Below are positions 55,324-64,000 of a stretch of DNA of 64,000 bases, piece after piece; within the stretch, counting starts at the first letter, position 1, and every line of letters starts with the position of its first letter. The DNA comes from Alitta virens (lineage: Eukaryota; Annelida; Polychaeta; Phyllodocida; Nereididae), in the NCBI GenBank assembly GCA_932294295.1, contig OW028573.1, positions 61,543,829 through 61,607,828 on the forward strand. Direction: 5' to 3'. A program made the position numbers and the translations under genes. The notes under the pieces were generated by a model. The model saw nothing but the letters and a program-made list of their open reading frames with translations. It was not told the DNA's origin and did not search any database.

Positions 55324-58300
55324 TTAATGGCCAACCTCCTCTGCAACCTCTAACAGGACATATTGCAATTCACTCATCTGAAAAAGAAAAGAAAACCGCA
55401 AAACACTAAAAAAAAATATGGAAATTCGAATTAAATTACAAAAATTAAAAATTAAATTCAACATTCATTTATTCATAAATAAAACCATCAAATATAATCA
55501 TTCGTTTTTAGTAGTTGGTAATTTCCCAAAACTGCAATTGCAATATTAGTCATGGGATATACTAAGTTGTAAGACATTAATAAAATGAAGAATTAAACAG
55601 GATTTTCATTAAAATGTTGAAAACTTGTCTATGAATAAAAGTATGAACTTCAAAACAAAATTATCTTGCAAGTGATATGTTTTGAGTTCACATTCAATTT
55701 CACAACATGCCACCTTTGATTTTATCCAGAACGGACTACTTACCAACATCTTAATCCTTTCACAATAATGGCAATCATCTAACACTTCATCAACAAGTGC
55801 ATCGACTCGGTGGGCAAGGTCTGTGGCTTGTTGAAGCTTACTAACTGCTGGATGAGGGTGCGAGTTCATCTGCCCATGGAATGGTCGAGTACTCATTTTC
55901 ATGTTACCATGATGATTGTGTGAACCATGATGTGCACTGCCATGGTGACCAGCACCTGAAATGCATACAAAATTGTTAATATAATTGAAGAGGTAACTTT
56001 GACAAATATATACTGATTAGGCAATATTACGGATCCTGCGCTGTGCATTAATTTAAAAAAATTTGCAATTACATCTAACAGACAACCATTTGCTGCATTC
56101 AGTTTCTTTCAAAATGAACACGCATCAATATCAGACAAACACTTCTAAAAACTGGAGTACCAGTAATCCTTCATCATCATGTGAACCAAATAATATCCCA
56201 TGAATTCCCAAATTAACTTAAACAAAACTTCGTGGAAAATTTTTACAACTCATCATACCTGAAAATTCGTATGATATTGTAAGCATCCTGCCATCAACTA
56301 TTTGACCTTGGAGTTCCTTGATTGCTGCCTGAGCAAACCAGTCAGAATGAAGTCCTACTATTGCTTCCACACTGCAATTAAATAAATCATTCAAATATAA
56401 GTGAAATATCAAACCTTAATTGTATTACAGTGATCTGTTCTAAATACACATTTCATTAAAAATGAGGAAATACATAATTTTACTCACCAGTTTTTACTGG
56501 CCACGAACTTAATTTGCACATAAGTAGCACCACCGTAACGTGAGAATAAAGTGTACAAATGATTCTGTAAATGAAGTAATAGATTTTACAATTCATATCA
56601 CACATTCAAAAAAAAATAATTTTCACATTTTTGGAAGAACACTACGTTCAATTTGTAGGCAATTTAATATTAATACACACATGTGCAGTTTGATATACCT
56701 AGGCGAAATCATATTAATTAAATGTAAAGTCAAGTCTAATTACAATGCATAACACAACTTACTTCTTTTGTGTCCGGATGCATGTTTTTCACAAGAACTG
56801 CTATGGCATCCTGTGAAGGTTGTGAGGGAGAATAGTTCCCTAATAAGGAGACTCCTGCAGCTGAAAACCACAAAACATCTCGTCAAGTTATCATGTACAT
56901 CTGGTGGAAAATGTGCAGTTTATGTCTTCTCAGCAGGACAGGCCAATAATCTAGAGATAGGAAATAAAACTCTGCATTTACCGAGCAAGCATCCTCCTTT
57001 CTGAGTCAAGGTGACAGACTTTGGTTGCAAGAGTATACTTATTACTATATTTCATAGTGGGTTCACTCGGTTGAGTTATTTTATATCACCTAAATTGTTC
57101 ATATACATTAGATAAATCATAGCAGGTGCTTACTTAAATCGTTCATGTCAGGTTTTGCAGCATCTAAGTATTGGAACTTAAAGTATACCTTCCTCAGCTG
57201 AATCAGATGGATGTTCAGCCAGGCGACACATCAAGGCACGCCCTTTCAATACTTTTCCATTGATAATGCTGACTGCTTTTTTGGCAGAATTTAGGTTGGG
57301 GTACAGTACAAATGCAAACCTGAAAAGATACCAGACTCTTGAAAAACTGCAAAAGACTATTCCATGGGAGTAAGTATTTCCAATTTCCAAAAGTATTTCC
57401 AATTCCCAAAAGTATTTCCAATTTCCAAAAGTATTTCAAATTCCCAAAAGGCACAACTCACCCTTTGCCATTTTTGTTATGATACCTCAAACTTGTGAGC
57501 TTGGTGTCCTCAATCAACTTCTCAAGTTCTTTCTGCAATAATTTGGTAACAATACACTTATCAGAAAATCGTTTGTATAGCACATGGGAAACATTATGTT
57601 CCTGAGTAAAATCAATTCATTAAAACTTCCCTCATACCTTGTTAGAACTTAGTGAAATGTTGCCAATGTATACTTCAGTTGGACGAGGTGTTGAATCTTT
57701 AAACACAGTGGTGCTATGAATTTGAGAATGGTTGGAGCCTGGGCAGAAAAATATCAAAAATGATAAACTACATTGCACAATTGTCTTTAACTGTAAGCAT
57801 AATTAGTTCAGCTCGGTAGATATTTCTGGCACATATTTACAGCTACAATCAAGCATTATTTTGGAAATGTACCTCAACTTATTCACTTGTAATAATCAAC
57901 ATACCATGCATATTCTTCCCAGGACTTTTGACATGTGCAGGTTCCACATTTAAGACTCCTTTCAACCTTTTCAATGCAGCCATAGCACTTTCCTTGGCGT
58001 AGTATTTCACGAAGAAATTTCTGAGATAAAAATAAGGTCATGCATCAGTTATGATACCCTTGTTCAGGCAAAACAACTATGGATGCCATTAAATCTGTAG
58101 ATCACTTACTGTTCTAGGAAATTAATTTCAGCAACACTGCCAAAGAATACAAACTGCCTATAAGCCTCCTGGAAGGAAAAAAAGTCAAGTTATGGATTAG
58201 AGTAACGAATAGATGTGTACTCACTGAAACAATAGTACATATTTGTTTCAGAATACATAAGACAATTTCAATTATATTCCACACCCAACACAGATTAGAT

Positions 58301-59133
58301 GCCAGCGATATGTGACACTGACTCTGCATTGGCCAAACCCAGTATAATCCCTAGTAGATGCATGAAATTTAGATGCACACCGGACGCATCAGAAAAAATT
58401 TCCTATGGAAATGACTGGCTCAATCAAAAGAGCATTCACAACGTCTAAGTAGTAAAGACCTAATGGTTAAAATCACACTTCACAGTGCATGGGCAAACAA
58501 TGTCATACACCTGGTCAATTTATACATTTGGTTTTAATTATAAACTCATAGTACACTCTATTGACACAATTTATTACCTCATGTGTGTAGCCTGGATAAG
58601 GTTTTCTAACCCACAGGGAATAGGTACCACCTTTATCTAGGACCAAACCCAAGTCTGCAATTTAAAGATAACAGTAAATATTAATAATCCTAATCGTTGA
58701 TAAATAGTTTTACAAAAGGCTTTTCGGAAAGTCCATTCCATCAAGAGCCATCTTTACCTTTCTTCTTACTTTGTTGACCCGGTTTCTTTGCATCTTCTTT
58801 TTTCTTATCTCCATGATTAAATTTTTCCAGTGACTCATTTTTGGCTCCTTCACCAGTTTCTTGCTCTTTTTTGTTTTTATATTTTTTACCCTTTCTCCAC
58901 CGGTTTTGTTTCTTGTTCCTCTCTCCTGCAACTGCAGCTGCAGCTGCAGCTTTCTCCTCTGTCTTTGCATCATCTGTTGTTTGTTTGACATTTTCTTCAA
59001 GGTGGTCATTGTCTTGTTTGTCACCAGGTGATTCAGGAGGTCTGTTTTGGAAGTTGCCTTCATCTTCAGACGATACAGCTGACAAGTTTTCTTCATCATC
59101 AGAATTAGCCTTGGCACTTGCATTCTCTTCCAT
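55324..59133 (-). CDS. Multi-RRM RNA-binding protein, 494 aa, 12 coding exons
   Basis: Exons (minus) join in frame: 59133-58758, 58654-58578, 58168-58110, 58020-57905, 57738-57638, 57532-57462, 57319-57189, 56860-56763, 56564-56488, 56371-56259, 55955-55744, 55377-55324 (stop TAA). The acidic/basic N-terminus (MEENASAKANSDDEEN..., then KKQNRWRKGKKYKNKK) is disordered and nucleic-acid-binding in character. Three RRM-like units follow: ~128-205 (LWVRKPY / NFFVKYYAKESA), ~230-305 with RNP2 VYIGNI (232-237) and RNP1 KGFAFVLYP (~266-274), and ~328-410 with RNP2 IAVLVKNM and a degenerate RNP1 (NCVEAIVGL). A His/Gly-rich linker (HHGSAHHGSHNHHGN) leads to a C-terminal helix (LQQATDLAHRVDALVDEVLDD). 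Binds RNA, target unknown; I do not recognise the orthologue. The ATG lies 3 nt inside its exon, so a non-coding 5' exon probably lies upstream. Confidence 0.85.
57365..57450. repeat. Fourfold short tandem repeat in an RRM-gene intron
   Basis: Units of ~19 bp, AAAAGTATTTCCAATTTCC with small changes, between exons 7 and 6. Confidence 0.75.
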
Positions 59134-59136
59134 GAT

Positions 59137-60400
59137 CTGAAATAAAAATTGTAAATAATGCATAACTGCATATAAATCGACTATTCATGAAATTTTTAAA
59201 TTGGTAATACAATGTAGTCAAATCTGCCCTAACAGCCACCTGTATATCGAAAGGTCACTTGCCTTAAACGACTAATTCCAACTCCGACTAGATTTGCATT
59301 ATTTAGCCCCTGTATTAACAGCCACCTGTTGTCTGTGGCCAACAGCCATGCATTTTCACCCCAAATTGCATTCCTATTCCTTAAATGGTCAGTTGATGAC
59401 ACCATGCACGTGACTGCATGTGTAACACAGATTGGATACATCCAGACAGGAGTTTGTATAGTTGTGCCATGATTCTTTCAATCCATTTATGTAATATATT
59501 AAGGGCCAATTGACTTTACCATGGTGTGAGTTAGGGCAGTCACATAGCTGGCGATGGGTGACAGGGGCTTTACATCCCATATTTTTGCATCAGATGGGGA
59601 TGATCAGGACGTGAAGGCAGGTGTACATTAATTAAGTTGGGGCAATTAGGTGGATATCCATAGTTACGGGTCCATGTATTACATGTAAACGACCACCTCT
59701 AATAACGACCAGGTATAGGTCTGGTGTGTCTTAGGACAGGTAATATTAATCTAAATTAAAAAAAAATTGTAATCTACTTATTAAACTAGCATTTTGTATG
59801 TCTAATTCACAGATGGCGCCACAGACATAATAATAATTCTAAGATTAAGAGACCACAAACTAAACTATCCTCCCAGTCTGCACCGCACTTAATGAAATTT
59901 GACTGCCATAAATAGTACAGTTCAAGTTACGTGTAGGCCTTGCTGCTAAACACAATGACACAATAGTTCAAACAAGTAAAATGTCAATATATAAGCGTTT
60001 ATAGTTTTACCGGCACACTCGCTCGGTTTGCACGATAAACCAGTCTGGTTTTCAAATGATAGTTACGAATTTTTTGATTGTCCCAAAACATATAAGAAAG
60101 CAACATTGAATAGAAATACAACATAAAAATATATACAGAAATAAATGAAGAGTAACAGAATAAACCCCTTTTATCTTTTTTTTATCGCAGCTAAAATGTT
60201 GAGCTCATGCCATACCGTAAACACAAGCCGATCGACAACAAGCGCAAACTTCAAATACATTCGTGGGCATCATGAATGTACCGTTGAGGTAATCCTAGGC
60301 CTGATAATGTTACATTTATTGTGTAGGCCTAAACTGTTCTTTGTGTTGTGTGTAGGCTGTAGGATATAGACAGCCTCGGCGGCAGTGTCTCCTTGGTACT
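59137..60400. other. Upstream region of the RRM gene
   Basis: It contains a diverged SINE-like body near 59560-59620 (GGGGCTTTACATCC). A CAGATGGCGCCAC sequence lies at 59811. The region probably includes the promoter and a 5' UTR exon, which I cannot place. Confidence 0.4.
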
Positions 60401-60409
60401 AGTTGGTGG

Positions 60410-61125
60410 AACAAACATTCAGAGAATACAGGTCATTTCGTCGACAAGCAAACTCGTGGACATGCCAAGTCGTTGACACATTTGAGGGTCAGGTACAAAT
60501 TCGTTGACAAACCAACTCGTGTAAATTGAGTGACAAAGTCGTTGACAAACTTAAAACTGTAACCAAGTCGTTGACAGGTCATGACCAACTCGTTGACAAT
60601 TTATGCAAATTCTTTGACAGCAATTTGGCCATATACCATTTCGTCGACAGGTCGGTAAACTCCAGAGGCCGTGACTGGTAGTGCACGACAGGCAAAGATT
60701 TTGGTGTTTGTTGACCTCGTAAATATGGTAAATAGGCCCATTATGACAAGAAATAATGTGGAAATGACATTTTATGTGTTGTTCACATGAAATAAGTCTA
60801 CGCACTTGACTGGAATTTATGTTATTTGTTTCGATTAAAAAATTTAAAATAGTTAAACATGCAGTATGAAAGTAATGTTGTAAGGTGGCAGCACTGTTGC
60901 GACATCTTGCGAATTTGCGTGAACTAAATAACTAAATAAAAAACATTGTCAACAAGTTGGCACAACATGTCAACGACTTGGTATAGCCACGTTTTTCTGT
61001 CAACGAGATGGTCGTCCAAGGAAATAATTTGTCAACGAGTTTGTCCACCTCCTCTCGACGGGTTGGTTGTCAACGAATTGGTTGTCGACGATTTTGCGTG
61101 TCTACAAACTGACTTGATACCCATT
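60410..61125. mobile_element. MITE-like element with subterminal TCGTTGACA repeats
   Basis: The left part has about eight copies of a TCGTTGACA/TCGTCGACA-type motif in one orientation (60437-60650). The right part has about seven in the opposite orientation (TGTCAACGA, 60947-61095). Between them is AT-rich sequence. Opposed clusters of one short motif near the two ends are a common design of transposase-binding regions. Exact ends are unclear; a short CATTCAGAGA occurs near both sides. Confidence 0.6.
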
Positions 61126-61241
61126 CAGAGAGGCAGTGCTGTCGCCTAAAGGACCAGAAGGGGGGGGGGGGGGGGGTTACATATAGCTTGGCCATTATTT
61201 TATGTGAATAAGAGCACATGTTTATATATCATATGATAATT

Positions 61242-61407
61242 ACACATGACATCATTGAATTTCGCCTGAACATTGATATTCGCCACTCTTAAAAAACTGT
61301 CACAAACACCTGTGTGTTGGAACATTGTCAAATGATGTAAGTTTTATGAATAAGTTTGGGGGCTGGAGAATTTTGATGTCGTGGTGAAGTTCAATGTCAC
61401 CAAGTGT
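61242..61407. mobile_element. Diverged relative of the 33265 MITE
   Basis: ACAC...TTGAATTTCGCC...ATTCGCCA on the left and GTCGTGGTGAAGTTCAATGT...AAGTGT on the right keep the arm pattern of 33265-33480 with many substitutions. It lies just upstream of centrin-3. Confidence 0.6.
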
Positions 61408-61548
61408 AACACTGTACCAGTTTTGCTGCAGTTAGGCCACGGTTTTTTGATCTTATCTTTCTCGGAATTTTCTCGGACCGTTTTTCATGAGACAGTCGGA
61501 AAATAAAAAAAATCCCCAGAAAGTGTTTTTTTTTTTCATACATTTTTT

Positions 61549-61594
61549 CAATTAATAAATCAATGGATATACCATATCCATTGATTTATTAATT
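61549..61594. repeat. Perfect palindrome upstream of centrin-3 coding exons
   Basis: AATTAATAAATCAATGGATA, a 4-6 nt centre, then TATCCATTGATTTATTAATT. The ~21-bp arms are exact. Confidence 0.85.
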
Positions 61595-61680
61595 GAGCGG
61601 CACTGCAAAAGTTTGGCCGGCGGTGTCGAGTAACGAAAGATCAAAAAGCCGTCGCCTTATGAAATCTTTTTATTTTTCAG

Positions 61681-62962
61681 AGATTTATCTAAAACGAGAA
61701 GGAAACGCAGAGAATTACCTGAAGATCAAAAGATTGAAATCAAGGAGGCATTTGAACTATTTGATACAGATAAAGATGGAGCAGTCGACTATCATGAGCT
61801 GAAGGTTGATCAATTACTTGCAATGCAGATTAGTAGCTGCTTAGCTTTAGTAGCAGGCAGCGGAACAAAAAACTTTCAATTAACCTTTTGACTGCACACC
61901 TTTGAATTGCATCTGTATTGTGAAGGATGGGTAAAGTAGGACCCACATCGATAAAACATAGTGGGATATAATATGAGAAAATTGCTGTCTGTCTTTGAGT
62001 ATATGGAAACTTGGAATTAACTTCTTTTTTTAATGTTACCTTAAATACCACAATGAACATAGCTTTCTATAGCTATATAGCTATCATTTAAATTATTAGG
62101 CATAACAGCAGCTATTGTATCATTTAATTATTGGTAGTTGCTCTCTATTCATGACATCATTAACTAACTTAATAATTGCAGCAATAACACCTGGATTATA
62201 AACGCTTTGTTTTATGATGCAGGTGGCCATGAGAGCACTTGGCTTTGATGTCAAGAAGGCGGAAGTCTTGAAGGTTTTGAAAGATTATGATCATGAAAAC
62301 AGTGGAAAAATTTCACATGCTGATTTTACTGAAGTCAGTAAGTATTCCGAATCAACAGTATTCTGGTCCAGTGGAGTCATTCTATCAGTCAGTGCTTATT
62401 GTAAACCTTCTCCGTGTGCTCAGTACCTTTGTTGTATTTTCCAGTGACAGAACGAATGTTGGACAGAGATCCTAAAGAAGAAATGATGAAAGCATTTAGA
62501 CTCTTTGCTGATGACTCATCAGGGAAAATCAACATGAGAAATCTCAGAAGAGTTGCTAGGTATTTTGTTGCATTAAGTAATGTGATCCGTGAAGAAAAGT
62601 CATTTGCCAAAGCATTTCTCTTTTTTAATGATTAAGTATTATTATTATTTAATGAACATTTCTGTAGTGTACACAGCTCACAGGGGCTTGTATCTATGCA
62701 AAACCATTTATATATGAGTATTTCTTTTTCACAGGGAATTAGGTGAAGATATGCCAGATGATGAATTGAGGGGAATGATTGAAGAATTTGATAAGGATGG
62801 AGATGGAGAAAGTTAGTTATCTTACATTTACGATGACATATTAGATGTATGAGTGTAGTAAATTTAAATGCTTTGCCATTGCAATGTTTACTCAAAATAA
62901 CACTTTCTTTCTTTGCAGTTAATGAAAATGAATTCATTGCCATAATGACGGGAGACACATGA
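61681..62962 (+). CDS. CETN3: Centrin-3 (5' end not resolved)
   Basis: Exons 61681-61804, 62223-62337, 62445-62559, 62735-62811, 62919-62962 (stop TGA) join in frame, giving [20 protein letters not shown]... to FIAIMTGDT. The protein tracks vertebrate centrin-3 closely, including [17 protein letters not shown] and NLRRVARELGEDM. Four EF-hands: EF1 [12 protein letters not shown] and EF4 DKDGDGEINENE are canonical Ca2+ loops; EF2 ([12 protein letters not shown]) and EF3 ([12 protein letters not shown], first Asp changed to Ala) are degenerate. Centrin-3 acts in centriole/basal-body assembly. The exon with the start codon (the first ~10-15 residues) was not found. It should end in phase 2 before 61681, and a palindrome and a MITE lie in that intron or promoter. 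The first donor (GTTGAT) is weak but required by the frame. Confidence 0.93.
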
Positions 62963-63492
62963 CTCTGTGGAGCCTTGATAGAAGCAGAGACAAGATTTGT
63001 GATATTAAAGTATATTAGTATAGTTATGTTGGTGTACATTATTTGCTGTCCATGTAAAGAATGAAGTCACTTTGTTGTTGTATATCATATCATAAAAACA
63101 TGTGTATTATATTTAAACTATGAGTGGTGAATTCATTTCATGCACTCCAGAGAGTGTTCCCGGAGTAATTTCAGTCCATTTGATTTGCAATTTGTACATC
63201 AATGTGTACACCAATTTGTACATCAGTCCAGGTCCAATAATTTCATGTGATTCTGTGAGTTTTTCACTGCCTCATGAAATGTCCACCAGAGGGCAACAGT
63301 GTTTGGATGAGCTACACTAACGCCCCTGGTGGATTGTGAGTATTGAAGTAGGCGTGGCAGTGAAGCGAATCGGCAGAAGGTGTGGGGACACCCTAGCAAG
63401 CGGTGCTAAACTCTGGGACTGGATAAACTACTAAATAGTCATGATCTAGCTGGGATTTACTTTTTGGAGATTACCTGGGGACCAAGGACAAG
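62963..63492. other. Region between centrin-3 and AP-1 mu, with CTCF-like sites
   Basis: Contains CCACCAGAGGGCA (63283-63295) and the opposite-strand CCACCAGGGGCG (63321-63332), both close to the CTCF core. The AP-1 mu 5' UTR and promoter presumably lie between 63330 and 63492. Confidence 0.45.
63283..63295 (+). promoter_or_regulatory. Candidate CTCF-type site
   Basis: CCACCAGAGGGCA matches the CTCF core consensus CCAC-AG-GGGCA in full. A second, opposite-facing near-match is at 63321-63332. The call rests on motif only. Confidence 0.4.
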
Positions 63493-63534
63493 ATGTCCGC
63501 GTCAGCAGTGTACTTATTGGATATTAAGGGAAAG
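63493..63534 (+). CDS. AP1M1: AP-1 complex subunit mu, first coding exon (partial gene)
   Basis: ATG begins MSASAVYLLDIKGK and is followed at once by a GTGTGT donor. The AP-1 clathrin-adaptor mu subunit of animals starts MSASAVYVLDLKGK, with the first intron at this same place. The remaining exons lie beyond the window. AP-1 mu recognises tyrosine-based sorting signals at the trans-Golgi network and endosomes. The symbol is used for the invertebrate mu-1 orthologue; mu-1A versus mu-1B cannot be told from one exon. Confidence 0.85.
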
Positions 63535-64000
63535 GTGTGTAGCACTGGTTCTTCCTCTATCTGGCCATGTAGTTCAGCTCAGGTGAGCTGTGTCGCCCAG
63601 TGCATGTGTCAACGTGGCCCACTAGAGGTGACATACATGGCAGAGCTTGTCTGTAAAGTCTAATAAGTGGGATCATAACCTGCAGATCATAGATCCACGT
63701 AAATTAGGCCTGCAGTATGTCATAAGAACTGTCCAACTTAGTGGAAGTGAATCATTTATGCAGACAGCAAAGTAAATTTCTTGTAACAATCTGTGTCATT
63801 TATTTGTTTATACCAGACCTTCTATTTATAGCTATTTATGGAGCATACCAGCTTACCATAAATTTGATATATTTTGATCACGCGGTGTGCTGTAATCTTA
63901 AGTTTTATGTGCCCCCACCCCCCTTTAAAGAAAACAGACATAATTGATAGTGTAAGAAAGTGACATTTACACTTAAAATAATATGACCTTGATGTGTGCA
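63535..64000 (+). other. First intron of AP-1 mu (partial)
   Basis: No second exon recognisable before the window ends. A CCACTAGAGG sequence at 63620 and a (C)n-rich CCCCCACCCCCC at 63912 are the only notable items. Confidence 0.5.

Noticed and set aside
58841..59140. Plus-strand ORF with an alanine run
   Set aside because: Antisense of the Lys/Glu/Ala-rich first coding exon of the RRM gene.
1..64000. Bacterial-type features, CRISPR arrays, integrons or phage
   Set aside because: The window is eukaryotic: spliced genes, SINE/LINE elements and MITEs. The regular direct repeats seen are transposon arrays and minisatellites without spacer diversity.

Overview
This is a metazoan nuclear genomic window. 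Coding sequence is split into short exons with GT-AG introns, plus one GC-AG intron. The DNA is AT-rich and crowded with transposons, and the recognisable genes are animal genes: centrin-3, AP-1 mu, a KY/hillarin-type protein, a rhodopsin-family GPCR and an RRM protein. The mix of tRNA-derived SINE, PIF/Harbinger, hAT-like, Tc1/mariner and non-LTR elements fits a marine invertebrate (invertebrate deuterostome or lophotrochozoan). The sequence alone does not fix the phylum.

Layout. 1-3.0 kb: a decayed gene with a zinc-finger-like block and a TatD-hydrolase-like region, interrupted by a SINE with a 14-bp target-site duplication, then a 3' LINE fragment. 4.8-8.0 kb: a non-autonomous Harbinger-type element (TSD TTA) containing a long inverted repeat. 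8.6-9.25 kb: a RecQ-like helicase pseudogene. 9.33-14.16 kb: an apparently intact PIF/Harbinger transposon with two convergent genes, a histone-H1-tailed MADF-like ORF1 and a HARBI1-type transposase. 14.4-15.65 kb: three head-to-tail 3' LINE fragments. 15.65-18.32 kb: a decayed transposon with terminal inverted repeats of about 0.6 kb. 18.57-18.95 kb: a Tc1 remnant. 20.99-34.27 kb (minus): an 18-exon gene for a 762-aa secreted TIM-barrel-like protein whose signal peptide is on an exon 8 kb upstream, with several MITEs in that first intron. 37.4-38.9 kb: a Harbinger MITE nested in another MITE. 40.44-45.47 kb (plus): an 8-exon gene for a 1109-aa KY/hillarin-like pseudo-transglutaminase fused to a dynein-stalk-like C-terminus. 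45.8-46.7 kb: a non-LTR remnant. 49.39-51.46 kb (plus): a two-exon GPCR. 53.06-53.76 kb: a Harbinger MITE. 55.32-59.13 kb (minus): a 12-exon RRM protein gene. 60.4-61.1 kb: a subterminal-repeat MITE. 61.68-62.96 kb (plus): centrin-3. 63.49 kb (plus): first coding exon of AP-1 mu.

The most unusual observation is in the Harbinger transposon. Both of its genes, which have unrelated coding sequences, end 20-25 nt after the stop codon in the same 16-nt stem-loop. It has the exact architecture of the replication-dependent histone mRNA 3' end: a 6-bp GGCCTT/AAGGCC stem, a TTTC loop, a C/A-rich 5' flank, ACCA after the stem, and a histone-downstream-element-like AAAAGAG about 13 nt further on. ORF1 also carries six SPxKR/K repeats of the histone H1 tail type. 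This suggests a transposon that puts its mRNAs under histone-type, S-phase-linked 3' processing. The exon models below were assembled by hand from splice sites and frame continuity, and every multi-exon model closes in frame. No computation or database search was run.
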